DNA from: Stutzerimonas stutzeri
GTDB lineage: Bacteria > Pseudomonadota > Gammaproteobacteria > Pseudomonadales > Pseudomonadaceae
NCBI RefSeq assembly: GCF_009789555.1
Contig: NZ_CP046902.1
Coordinates: 2,248,001 to 2,312,000 of the forward strand
Length of the DNA: 64,000 nucleotides
Direction of reading: 5' to 3'
Position 1 is the first letter of the stretch, and every line of letters starts with the position of its first letter. The position numbers and the translations under genes were made by a program. Below the pieces are notes generated by a model. It was not told where the DNA came from. It saw nothing but the letters and a program-made list of their open reading frames with translations, and ran no database searches. This document shows positions 41,730 to 50,345 of the stretch, in pieces.

Positions 41730-43850
41730 GTGGATCGCACGCAACTCATCAATGTTCGCAATGGCCTGACCGGCGCGGGACGCGGCAACCTCGGCGTGCC
41801 GCTGCTGCTGCTGGTGATGATGGGCATGATGATGTTGTCGGTGCCGCCGTTCCTGCTGGACTTGCTGTTCACCTTCAACATCGCCCTGTCGATCGTCGTG
41901 CTGCTGGTCAGCGTCTACGCGTTGCGGCCGCTGGATTTCGCCGTATTCCCAACGATCCTGCTGGTCGCGACCCTGATGCGTCTGGCGCTGAACGTCGCTT
42001 CCACACGGGTGGTCCTGATCAACGGTCACGACGGCGGTGCCGCTGCGGGCCATGTGATCGAGGCGTTCGGCAATGTGGTGATTGGTGGCAACTACGTCGT
42101 CGGTATCGTGGTGTTCGCGATCTTGATGATCATCAACTTCGTCGTGGTCACCAAGGGTGCCGGGCGGATCTCGGAAGTCAGTGCGCGCTTCACCCTCGAT
42201 GCCATGCCCGGCAAGCAGATGGCGATCGACGCCGACCTCAACGCGGGGCTGATCGATCAGTCCGAAGCCAAGCTGCGTCGGGTGGAAGTAGCATCGGAGG
42301 CAGACTTCTATGGCTCGATGGACGGTGCCAGCAAGTTTGTCCGGGGCGACGCCATTGCCGGCCTGTTGATCCTGTTCATCAACCTCATCGGCGGCATCGG
42401 CATCGGGATGGCCCAGCATGGCATGAGCTTCAGCGAGGCGGGCCAGGTCTATGCGCTGCTGACCATCGGTGACGGCCTCGTTGCCCAGATCCCCTCGCTG
42501 CTGCTGTCGACCGCTGCCGCGATCATGGTGACCCGCGTCACCAGCTCCGAAGACATGGGCCAGCAAGTCAACCGGCAAATGTTCGCCTCGCCCAAGGCGC
42601 TGGCGGTGGCTGCCGGCATCATGATCGCCATGGGTCTGGTGCCGGGCATGCCGCACCTGTCGTTCCTGGGGCTCGGCGCGGTCGCCGCAGGCGGTGCGTA
42701 CTGGATCTGGCATCGCCAGAAACAGGCCAGGCAAGAAGCCGAGCAGGACGTCCAGAAACAGCAGGAAATGCTCCCGGCGCAGCGCGCGGCGGAAACCAAG
42801 GAGCTGGGCTGGGATGACGTGACCCCGGTGGACATGGTCGGTCTGGAAGTCGGCTACCGGCTGATTCCGTTGGTCGATCGCAACCAGGGAGGGCAACTGC
42901 TGGCGCGAATCAAGGGCGTGCGGAAAAAGCTCTCCCAGGACCTCGGCTTCCTCATGCCGTCAGTGCATATCCGCGACAACCTCGACCTGCTGCCCAATGC
43001 CTACCGATTGACGCTGATGGGCGTGAGCCTGGCCGAGGCGGAGGTCTACCCGGATCGGGAGCTGGCAATCAATCCGGGCCAGGTGTTCGGACCGCTCAAC
43101 GGCATCGCCGCCAAGGACCCGGCGTTCGGCCTGGAAGCGGTGTGGATCGAGGCCAGCCAGCGCGACCAGGCGCAGTCGCTCGGCTACACGGTGGTGGACG
43201 CCAGTACGGTGGTGGCGACGCACCTCAATCAGGTGCTGCACAAGCATGCCCATGAGCTGCTGGGCCATGAGGAGGTTCAACAACTGTTGCAACTGCTGGC
43301 CAAGAGTTCACCGAAGCTCGCCGAGGAGTTGGTGCCGGGCATGATTTCCCTCTCCACGCTGCTCAAGGTCTTGCAGGCACTGCTGCAGGAGCAGGTGCCC
43401 GTGCGCGACATCCGCACCATCGCCGAGGCGATCGCCAACGTCGCGGCCAAGAGTCAAGATCCCGCCGCGATGGTGGCGGCAGTGCGGGTCGCGCTCTCTC
43501 GCGCAATCGTGCAAAACGTTGTGGGACTAGAGCCGCAGCTGCCTGTGATCACGCTTGAACCCAGGTTGGAACAGATATTGCTCAACAGTCTTCAGAAGGC
43601 GGGTCAAGGGTCCGAAGATGGCATTCTTCTGGAGCCGGGCATGGCCGAAAAGTTGCAACGTTCCCTGGTAGAGGCGGCACAGCGTCAAGAAATGTTGGGC
43701 AAGCCGGCGATTCTGCTGGTGGCAGGTCCGGTCCGCGCGATGTTGTCGCGATTCGCCCGGCTGGCCGTACCGAACATTCATGTGCTCGCCTATCAGGAAA
43801 TTCCGGATAACAAGCAGGTCACCATCGTTTCCACGGTGGGTCAGAATTAA
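41730..43850 (+). CDS. flhA: Flagellar export gate protein FlhA
   Basis: FlhA (706 residues) is the large nonameric gate that couples proton flow to export and docks chaperone-substrate complexes. Seen: eight membrane segments in the first 330 residues, the FHIPEP-type signature MRLALNVASTRVVL and GAGRISEVSARFTLDAMPGK, and a four-domain cytoplasmic part (from about residue 360) with DLGFLMPSVHIRDN. The GTG at 41730 (VDRTQLINVRNG) matches the family; an ATG eight codons earlier falls between promoter and ribosome site and is less likely. It starts the flhA-flhF-fleN-fliA run. Confidence 0.96.
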   Translation: MDRTQLINVRNGLTGAGRGNLGVPLLLLVMMGMMMLSVPPFLLDLLFTFNIALSIVVLLVSVYALRPLDFAVFPTILLVATLMRLALNVASTRVVLINGHDGGAAAGHVIEAFGNVVIGGNYVVGIVVFAILMIINFVVVTKGAGRISEVSARFTLDAMPGKQMAIDADLNAGLIDQSEAKLRRVEVASEADFYGSMDGASKFVRGDAIAGLLILFINLIGGIGIGMAQHGMSFSEAGQVYALLTIGDGLVAQIPSLLLSTAAAIMVTRVTSSEDMGQQVNRQMFASPKALAVAAGIMIAMGLVPGMPHLSFLGLGAVAAGGAYWIWHRQKQARQEAEQDVQKQQEMLPAQRAAETKELGWDDVTPVDMVGLEVGYRLIPLVDRNQGGQLLARIKGVRKKLSQDLGFLMPSVHIRDNLDLLPNAYRLTLMGVSLAEAEVYPDRELAINPGQVFGPLNGIAAKDPAFGLEAVWIEASQRDQAQSLGYTVVDASTVVATHLNQVLHKHAHELLGHEEVQQLLQLLAKSSPKLAEELVPGMISLSTLLKVLQALLQEQVPVRDIRTIAEAIANVAAKSQDPAAMVAAVRVALSRAIVQNVVGLEPQLPVITLEPRLEQILLNSLQKAGQGSEDGILLEPGMAEKLQRSLVEAAQRQEMLGKPAILLVAGPVRAMLSRFARLAVPNIHVLAYQEIPDNKQVTIVSTVGQN

Positions 43851-43866
43851 CCGAGGGTTATAGGCC

Positions 43867-45147
43867 ATGCAGGTCAAACGTTTCTTCGCAGCCGACATGC
43901 GTATCGCCATGAAGATGATTCGTGACGAGCTGGGCGCTGACGCCGTGATCACCGGGAACCGTCGGGTTGCCGGTGGCGTCGAGCTGACCGCTGTGCTTGA
44001 TTATCCGATGGAGACTGTGACCCCCAAGCAGCCGAACCCGGCCCTCGAAGCCGAGCTGCGCAAGACTCAGGCGCGTATCGCCAGTGCCCATGCCGAGCTA
44101 CAGGCACCGTCGCGTGTGCAGGCGGGCAAGGATCGTCAACTGCTTGACGAGAAGGCGTCGGCGGCCGTTGTTCCAGAGCCTGCCGCCGCACCTGCCGCGG
44201 TGGATTCGAGAACGATCCAGGCGATGCAGTCGGAATTGCAGGGGCTGCGTGAGCTGATCGAAGTGCAGCTGGGCTCCATTGCCTGGGGCCATGAGCAAAG
44301 CCGCCGGCCGCAACAGGCCGGCCTCTGGCGCCGCCTGCAGCGCATCGGCTTGCCGGCTGAACTGTCACGCGCATTGCTGGAAAAGGTGTCGACGGTATCC
44401 GAGCCTCGCCAGGCCTGGCGCATGTTGCTGGCCCACCTGGCGCAATCGATCAAGGTCAGCAAGGTCGAGCCGCTGGAAGAGGGCGGCATCATTGCGCTGG
44501 TCGGCCCGGCTGGCGCCGGCAAGACCACCACACTGGCCAAGCTGGCGGCCCGCTACGTGCTCAAGCACGGCGCCCAGAGCATCGCCCTGGCGAGCATGGA
44601 CAACTATCGCATCGGCGCGCAGGAGCAACTGAAGACGCTGGGGCGCATTCTCGACGTGCCGGTCATTCAGATCGACCCCAGCCAGCCATTGAGCAAGACC
44701 CTGGCGCCACTGGCCCGCAAGCGCCTGATCCTCGTCGATACGGCAGGCTTGCCGACCGGTGATCCGATGATGCGTGCCCAGCTCGAAGCGCTGGCTGACC
44801 GCGGCGTCAAATCGAAGAACTATCTGGTGCTGCCAGCCACAAGCCAGAGCCAGGTCCTCAAGGCGACCTGGCACAACTACCGTCGCTGCGGGCTGGCGGG
44901 CTGCATTCTGACTAAACTGGATGAAGCGGGGAGCCTGGGCGATGTGCTCGGGCTTGCCATCAGCCAGCACCTGCCCATCGCCTATCTCGCCGATGGCGCT
45001 CGTATCCCCGATGATCTGCATCTGCCGCGCAGTCACCAGCTGGTCAGCCGTGCGGTCAGCCTGCAATCGGAGGAAAATCCCAGCGAGGAAACCATGGCCG
45101 ACATGTTCTCCGGTCTGTACAACGGTTCTTCACGGAAGGTCGGATGA
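43867..45147 (+). CDS. flhF: Flagellar GTPase FlhF
   Basis: FlhF (426 residues) is an SRP-type GTPase that marks the pole for flagellum assembly. Seen: a basic N-terminal domain (MQVKRFFAADMRIAMKMIRD), a linker, the NG domain with G1 GPAGAGKTTT (residues 213-222), SMDNYRIGAQEQL, G3 LVDTAGLPTG and G4 TKLDEAGSLG. It is followed by fleN, its antagonist in flagellar number control. Gap upstream is 16 bases, so it shares the flhA transcript. Confidence 0.96.
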   Translation: MQVKRFFAADMRIAMKMIRDELGADAVITGNRRVAGGVELTAVLDYPMETVTPKQPNPALEAELRKTQARIASAHAELQAPSRVQAGKDRQLLDEKASAAVVPEPAAAPAAVDSRTIQAMQSELQGLRELIEVQLGSIAWGHEQSRRPQQAGLWRRLQRIGLPAELSRALLEKVSTVSEPRQAWRMLLAHLAQSIKVSKVEPLEEGGIIALVGPAGAGKTTTLAKLAARYVLKHGAQSIALASMDNYRIGAQEQLKTLGRILDVPVIQIDPSQPLSKTLAPLARKRLILVDTAGLPTGDPMMRAQLEALADRGVKSKNYLVLPATSQSQVLKATWHNYRRCGLAGCILTKLDEAGSLGDVLGLAISQHLPIAYLADGARIPDDLHLPRSHQLVSRAVSLQSEENPSEETMADMFSGLYNGSSRKVG

Positions 45148-45235
45148 ACGCGTCGCTCCGTGATACAACACAAGACGCGTTCGGGCTGAACGCATCGATG
45201 GCCCTCGGGCTCCAGCAAGAGATAGGCGTGTGAAA

Positions 45236-46063
45236 ATGGGTATTCATCCCGTACAGGTTATTGCAGTGACCGGCGGCAAGGGTGGCGTCGGCAAGACCAA
45301 CGTGTCGGTCAATCTGTCCCTGGCGCTGGCCGAACTCGGTCGCCGGGTGGTGTTGCTCGATGCCGACCTTGGACTGGCCAACGTCGACGTGTTGCTGGGT
45401 CTGACCACCAAGCGCACGCTGGCCGACGTCATCGCCGGAGAGTGCGATCTGCGCGACGTCATGATTCAAGGCCCGGGCGGCATCCGTGTCGTGCCCGCGG
45501 CGTCCGGCACCCAGAGCATGGTCCAGTTGTCTACCCTGCAGCATTCGGGGTTGATACAGGCATTCAGCGATATCGGTAACGATATCGATGTGCTGATCAT
45601 CGACACGGCGGCGGGTATCGGCGACGGCGTGGTGAGCTTCGTTCGTGCGGCGCAGGAAGTGTTGCTGGTGGTGACCGATGAGCCCACCTCGATCACCGAT
45701 GCCTACGCATTGATCAAACTGCTCAATCGCGATTATGGCATCAGCCGTTTTCGTGTGCTGGCGAACATGGCGCACGCACCGCAGGAAGGCCGCAACCTGT
45801 TCGCCAAGCTGACCAAGGTCACCGAGCGCTTTCTGGATGTGGCGCTGCAATACGTCGGGGCGATTCCCTACGACGAAGCGGTGCGCAAGGCGGTACAGAA
45901 GCAGCGCGCCGTGTATGAGGCCTACCCGAGGGCCAAGTGCTCGCTGGCGTTCAAGGCCATCGCGCAGAAAGTGGATACCTGGCCGCTGCCGGCAACGCCG
46001 CGCGGTCACCTGGAGTTCTTCGTGGAGCGCCTTGTCAGGCCTGCCGCAGACTCTGACGAATGA
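45236..46063 (+). CDS. fleN: Flagellar number regulator FleN (FlhG)
   Basis: FleN (275 residues) is a MinD/ParA-like ATPase that limits flagellar number and restrains FleQ. Seen: deviant Walker A KGGVGKT (residues 15-21), LLDADLGLANVDVLLGL, and the switch block IDTAAGIGDGVVSF. The C-terminal amphipathic membrane-targeting part is also present. The ATG at 45236 has better spacing to the AGG ribosome site than the GTG two codons earlier. Its last 4 bases overlap fliA. FleQ itself is not encoded in this window. Confidence 0.95.
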   Translation: MGIHPVQVIAVTGGKGGVGKTNVSVNLSLALAELGRRVVLLDADLGLANVDVLLGLTTKRTLADVIAGECDLRDVMIQGPGGIRVVPAASGTQSMVQLSTLQHSGLIQAFSDIGNDIDVLIIDTAAGIGDGVVSFVRAAQEVLLVVTDEPTSITDAYALIKLLNRDYGISRFRVLANMAHAPQEGRNLFAKLTKVTERFLDVALQYVGAIPYDEAVRKAVQKQRAVYEAYPRAKCSLAFKAIAQKVDTWPLPATPRGHLEFFVERLVRPAADSDE

Positions 46064-46806
46064 CAGCGGCTGGACTCGGTATGTATTACAGCAAAGCTCA
46101 GGCAAAAGACTCGCAGTACCAGCTCATCGATCAATACGCGCCATTGGTCAAACGCATCGCCTATCACCTCCTGGCGCGTTTGCCCGCGAGCGTGCAGGTC
46201 GATGATCTCATGCAGGCCGGCATGATCGGTCTGCTCGAAGCGTCCAAGAAATACGACGCGGGGAAAGGCGCGAGTTTCGAAACCTATGCCGGGATTCGAA
46301 TCCGTGGCGCCATGCTCGATGAGGTTCGCAAGGGCGACTGGGCGCCGCGTTCGGTGCACCGCAATTCGCGCATGGTCAGCGAGGCGATTCGCGCAATCGA
46401 GGCCAGAACCGGCCGCGACGCTAAAGATCAGGAAGTTGCGGCCGAACTTAAATTGAGTCTCGATGAGTACTACGGCATTCTGGGCGACACCCTGGGCAGC
46501 CGCCTGTTCAGCTTCGACGACCTGTTACAGGAAGGCGAGCACGGGGAGTTCGAGGAAGATGCTGCCAGCACCCATCCGGAACCGTCCCGCGATCTGGAAG
46601 ACGAGCGTTTTCAACAGGCGCTGGCGGAGGCCATCGGCAACCTGCCTGAACGTGAAAAGCTGGTGCTTTCGCTGTATTACGACGAAGAGTTGAATTTGAA
46701 GGAAATCGGCCAGGTGCTGGGTGTCAGCGAATCGCGGGTGAGCCAGCTGCACAGCCAGTGCGCGGCCCGTCTGCGGGCTCGCCTGGGCGAGTGGCGCGCG
46801 CGCTGA
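46060..46806 (+). CDS. fliA: RNA polymerase sigma factor FliA (sigma-28)
   Basis: FliA (248 residues) directs late flagellar and chemotaxis genes and is held by the anti-sigma factor FlgM. Seen: region 2 with QVDDLMQAGMIGLLEASKKYD and FETYAGIRIRGAMLDEVRKGDW, region 3 (VHRNSRMVSEAIRAIEARTG), region 4 with LNLKEIGQVLGVSESRVSQL. The ATGA overlap with fleN couples translation. flgM is not in the window. Confidence 0.97.
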   Translation: MTAAGLGMYYSKAQAKDSQYQLIDQYAPLVKRIAYHLLARLPASVQVDDLMQAGMIGLLEASKKYDAGKGASFETYAGIRIRGAMLDEVRKGDWAPRSVHRNSRMVSEAIRAIEARTGRDAKDQEVAAELKLSLDEYYGILGDTLGSRLFSFDDLLQEGEHGEFEEDAASTHPEPSRDLEDERFQQALAEAIGNLPEREKLVLSLYYDEELNLKEIGQVLGVSESRVSQLHSQCAARLRARLGEWRAR

Positions 46807-46910
46807 AGGGTCGTTCGCAAAAAAGCATAGAGGCCGCTTACGAGCTTCATTCATGAGGCCCGCAACAGACCGTGAGCAGGTTCTGGGATTCGGGATTTAC
46901 GGAGGTGTAC

Positions 46911-47297
46911 TTGGACAAGAATATGAAAATCCTCATCGTCGATGATTTTTCGACCATGAGACGGATCATCAAGAACCTCTTGCGCGATCTGGGTTTTACC
47001 AACACCGCCGAGGCGGATGACGGCACCACGGCGCTGCCGATGCTCAAGAGCGGCAGCTTCGACTTCCTCGTCACGGACTGGAACATGCCCGGCATGAGCG
47101 GCATCGATCTGCTGCGCGCGGTGCGTGCCGACGAGCGCCTGAAGCACCTTCCGGTATTGATGGTCACCGCCGAAGCGAAGCGCGATCAGATCATCGAGGC
47201 CGCGCAGGCGGGCGTAAACGGTTACGTGGTCAAGCCATTCACGGCTCAGGTGCTCAAAGAGAAGATCGAAAAGATCTTCGAGCGCGTCAACGGCTGA
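46911..47297 (+). CDS. cheY: Chemotaxis response regulator CheY
   Basis: CheY carries the signal from CheA to FliM. Seen: acidic pair in ILIVDD, phospho-acceptor Asp in VTDWNMPG, Thr in MVTAEAK, Lys in VVKPF; it is very close to P. aeruginosa CheY. Start is uncertain: TTG at 46911 (128 residues) has GGAGG five bases before it, whereas the ATG at 46923 (124 residues, MKILIVDDFSTM) is 17 bases from that site but is the usual annotated start. I list the TTG form. It is 104 bases after fliA, and a FliA promoter may lie there, though I see no clear match. Confidence 0.93.
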   Translation: MDKNMKILIVDDFSTMRRIIKNLLRDLGFTNTAEADDGTTALPMLKSGSFDFLVTDWNMPGMSGIDLLRAVRADERLKHLPVLMVTAEAKRDQIIEAAQAGVNGYVVKPFTAQVLKEKIEKIFERVNG

Positions 47298-47320
47298 AGC
47301 AGTAACGCCGCGAGGGCACT

Positions 47321-48115
47321 ATGACGCAAGCTGACCAAAGCCTGGCAGAGTTCGAAGCGACTCTGAGGGCTCATGCACCCCAATTGATCGAAAGTCTGCA
47401 GCAGGGTCGCTTCGACGAAGCCACGCAGATGTTCAACGAGCTCAACCAGGTGCGCAACCACGGGCTCTATCAGGAAGTGGGCAAGCTCACCCGTGAGCTG
47501 CACAACGCCATCGTCAAACTCGAGATGGATACCTGCGCCACTGGTGGTGATCCGTCACCGATCACCGACGCCACCGACAGGCTTTCCTATGTGGTGGAGA
47601 TGACCGAGAAAGCGGCCAACCGCACCATGGACCTGGTGGAAGAATCGGCGCCGCTGGTGAATTACGTCAGTTACGAGGCCCAGAGCCTGACCGCCGACTG
47701 GCAGCGCTTCATGCGCCGCGAAATGAATGCCGAGCAATTCAGGGATCTGGTCCGTCGCATCGATCAATACCTGCAACGCTCGATGAACGACAGCAGCCAG
47801 CTGTCGCAGAACCTCAGCGAGATCATGCTCGCCCAGGACTTTCAGGACCTGACCGGCCAGGTCATCAAGCGGGTGACCCGCCTGATCAGCGAGCTTGAAA
47901 GCAACCTGCTCAATCTCGTGCTGATGGCCGGGCAGGTCGATCGTGTGGCGGGCATCCAGCATGACCGTGAAGCGATGCGCGCCGAGCAGGAAAAGAAAAA
48001 ACAAGAAAAAGAGCCTTCCAACGGTGAAGGTCCGCAGATGCATGCCGATATACGTGAGGATGTCGTATCCGGGCAGGACGATGTCGATGATCTGCTTTCG
48101 AGCCTGGGCTTTTAG
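47321..48115 (+). CDS. cheZ: CheY phosphatase CheZ
   Basis: CheZ (264 residues) removes phosphate from CheY. Seen: long helical hairpin, the active-site Gln/Asp region LAQDFQDLTGQVIKRVTRLI, a Lys/Glu-rich linker (EQEKKKQEKEPS) and the C-terminal CheY-binding peptide DDVDDLLSSLGF. It lies 23 bases after cheY and 12 bases before cheA. Confidence 0.96.
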   Translation: MTQADQSLAEFEATLRAHAPQLIESLQQGRFDEATQMFNELNQVRNHGLYQEVGKLTRELHNAIVKLEMDTCATGGDPSPITDATDRLSYVVEMTEKAANRTMDLVEESAPLVNYVSYEAQSLTADWQRFMRREMNAEQFRDLVRRIDQYLQRSMNDSSQLSQNLSEIMLAQDFQDLTGQVIKRVTRLISELESNLLNLVLMAGQVDRVAGIQHDREAMRAEQEKKKQEKEPSNGEGPQMHADIREDVVSGQDDVDDLLSSLGF

Positions 48116-48127
48116 GGGAAGGTGAAT

Positions 48128-50299
48128 ATGAGCTTCGACGCCGATGAAGAAATCCTCCAGGACTTCCTGGTAGAGGCCGGCGAGATTCTCGAACTATTGT
48201 CAGAGCAACTGGTGGAGCTGGAAAGCAGCCCCGACGACACAGCCTTGCTCAATGCGATTTTTCGCGGTTTCCATACGGTGAAGGGGGGTGCCGGCTTTCT
48301 CCAGCTGCATGAGCTGGTCGAGTGCTGCCACATCGCCGAAAACGTCTTCGACATCCTGCGCAAGGGTGAGCGTCGCGTCGACTCGGAATTGATGGATGTC
48401 GTGCTGCAGGCACTGGACGCCGTCAATGAAATGTTCACCCAGGTGCGAGAGCGCACCGTCGTCACGCCGGCCACGGCTGAACTGCTGGCGGCGCTGTCGC
48501 GCCTGGCCGAGCCAGCCGGGACGCCGGCACCGGTCGTCGTGCCCACGGCAGAGCCCGAGGCCGCAACGGCGGACAACGAGTTCGAACAGTTTCTCGGTGC
48601 CCTGGATCAGTCGGCCGGGACTTCGCCTGCCGAAGCCGCAGACGAGATCACCGACGAGGAATTCGAGTCGCTGCTCGATCAGCTTCATGGCAAGGGCCAG
48701 TTTGCGGTGGAGCCGACTGCGGCACCCGCAGCGCCGTCCGCCGAGATGCCGGCCGGCGACGAGATTACCGACGAAGAGTTCGAGGCACTGCTCGATCAGT
48801 TGCATGGCAAGGGCGCGTTCGCCGAACCGGCTGCCGCTGCGCCTCGTGCCGAAGCTCCGACCACGCCGGCGGGGTCCGCAGGCGATGAAATCACCGATGA
48901 CGAATTCGAAGCGCTGCTGGATCAACTGCACGGCAAGGGCAAGTTCGAGCCGGAAGCGGCCGCGCCCGTAGCGCCTGCTTCGGCTGGGGTAGCCAAACCC
49001 GAGCCGGCCCCTGCACCGACCGGAAGTGCGCCGGCCAGACCGGCCGCGCCGGCAAGCAAGCTGGTCGCCGCGCCTGGCAAAGCCGAGACCGCGGTCCGGG
49101 CCACTCCGGCGCCGGAGAAACCGGCGAGCGAAGCCGAGACGACCGTACGGGTCGACACCGCGCGGCTCGACGAGATCATGAACATGGTCGGCGAGCTGGT
49201 GCTGGTGCGTAACCGCCTGGTCCGCCTGGGTTCCAACAGCGGCGACGAGGCCATGGCCAAAGCCGTGTCCAACCTGGATGTGGTGACGGCGGACCTGCAG
49301 AGCGCGGTGATGAAAACGCGCATGCAGCCGATCAAGAAGGTGTTCGGCCGTTTTCCGCGGCTGGTCCGGGATCTTGCGCGCAGCCTGAAGAAAGAGATCA
49401 ACCTGGAACTGGTCGGTGAGGAAACCGATCTGGACAAGAACCTCGTCGAGGCCCTGGCCGACCCGCTGGTGCACCTGGTGCGCAACGCGGTCGATCATGG
49501 TATCGAGACGCCGGAAGAGCGCGAGGCAGCCGGTAAACCACGCACCGGCAAGGTCGTGCTGTCGGCCGAGCAGGAAGGCGATCACATCCTGCTGCTGATC
49601 ACCGATGACGGCAAGGGAATGGACGCCGATATCCTGCGCGCCAAGGCGGTGGAAAAGGGCTTGCTGGAGCGGGATGCCGCCGAGCGTCTGAGCGATCTGG
49701 AATGCTACAACCTGATCTTTGCGCCGGGTTTCTCGACCAAGTCGGAGATTTCGGACGTGTCCGGCCGCGGTGTCGGCATGGACGTGGTCAAGACCAAGAT
49801 TTCGCAGCTCAACGGCACGGTCAACGTGTTTTCCACCAAGGGCCAGGGCTCGCGCGTGGTCATCAAGGTGCCGCTCACGCTGGCAATCATGCCCACCCTG
49901 ATGGTGATGCTGGGCAACCAGGCCTTTGCCTTCCCGCTGGTCAGCGTCAACGAAATCTTCCACCTCGACCTCTCGCGCACCAACGTGGTTGACGGCCAGG
50001 AAGTGGTGATCGTGCGCGACAAGGCGCTGCCGCTGTTCTACCTCAAGCGCTGGCTGGTGCGCGGTGCCGAGCACGAAGAGCAGCGCGAGGGGCATGTGGT
50101 CATTCTGAACGTCGGCAACCAGAGCATCGGCTTTGTCGTCGATCAATTGGTTGGGCAGGAGGAAGTGGTCATCAAGCCGTTGGGCAAGATGCTCCAGGGC
50201 ACGGCGGGCATGTCCGGTGCGACCATCACAGGGGACGGTCGTATCGCCTTGATCCTGGATGTCCCCAGCATGCTCAAGCGCTACGCGCGCCGGGTCTGA
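48128..50299 (+). CDS. cheA: Chemotaxis histidine kinase CheA
   Basis: CheA (723 residues) phosphorylates CheY and CheB under receptor control. In order: Hpt domain with phospho-His in FHTVKGGAGFL (near residue 47); a long linker with three near-identical 21-residue acidic repeats (see repeat entry); P3 dimerisation (VDTARLDEIMNMVGELVLVR); P4 kinase with N-box LVHLVRNAVDHGIE, G1 DDGKGMD, G2 GRGVGMDVV; P5 CheW-like domain to the end. No P2 domain of the E. coli type is obvious; the repeats may take that place. ATG at 48128 fits the family; GTG at 48122 is an alternative. Confidence 0.97.
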   Translation: MSFDADEEILQDFLVEAGEILELLSEQLVELESSPDDTALLNAIFRGFHTVKGGAGFLQLHELVECCHIAENVFDILRKGERRVDSELMDVVLQALDAVNEMFTQVRERTVVTPATAELLAALSRLAEPAGTPAPVVVPTAEPEAATADNEFEQFLGALDQSAGTSPAEAADEITDEEFESLLDQLHGKGQFAVEPTAAPAAPSAEMPAGDEITDEEFEALLDQLHGKGAFAEPAAAAPRAEAPTTPAGSAGDEITDDEFEALLDQLHGKGKFEPEAAAPVAPASAGVAKPEPAPAPTGSAPARPAAPASKLVAAPGKAETAVRATPAPEKPASEAETTVRVDTARLDEIMNMVGELVLVRNRLVRLGSNSGDEAMAKAVSNLDVVTADLQSAVMKTRMQPIKKVFGRFPRLVRDLARSLKKEINLELVGEETDLDKNLVEALADPLVHLVRNAVDHGIETPEEREAAGKPRTGKVVLSAEQEGDHILLLITDDGKGMDADILRAKAVEKGLLERDAAERLSDLECYNLIFAPGFSTKSEISDVSGRGVGMDVVKTKISQLNGTVNVFSTKGQGSRVVIKVPLTLAIMPTLMVMLGNQAFAFPLVSVNEIFHLDLSRTNVVDGQEVVIVRDKALPLFYLKRWLVRGAEHEEQREGHVVILNVGNQSIGFVVDQLVGQEEVVIKPLGKMLQGTAGMSGATITGDGRIALILDVPSMLKRYARRV
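48641..48946 (+). repeat. Three in-frame 63-base repeats inside cheA
   Basis: Copies at 48641-48703, 48758-48820 and 48884-48946 encode DEITDEEFESLLDQLHGKGQ and close variants, each 21 residues including a final Phe, separated by Pro/Ala-rich spacers of 18-21 residues. Identity is 18 or more of 21 at protein level, while codons differ, so selection acts on the peptide. Confidence 0.9.
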
Positions 50300-50305
50300 T
50301 CTGTA

Positions 50306-50331
50306 GGCAGCGGTTTTGACCGACCGCTGCC
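50306..50331 (+). promoter_or_regulatory. Hairpin in the cheA-cheB gap
   Basis: GGCAGCGGT (50306-50314) pairs with ACCGCTGCC (50323-50331), a 9-base-pair perfect stem with an 8-base loop. It ends 3 bases before the cheB ribosome site TAGGAG and has no T-run. Confidence 0.65.
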
Positions 50332-50345
50332 GCTAGGAGTGTTTT

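Noticed and set aside
46811..46840. GCCGCTTA before cheY, weak FliA -10
   Set aside because: -35 position reads TTCG; match too poor to list as a promoter, although FliA control of cheY is plausible.
48200..50146. 648-codon open frame antisense to cheA
   Set aside because: Codon-shadow of cheA; composition is His/Arg/Gln-rich nonsense with no domain.
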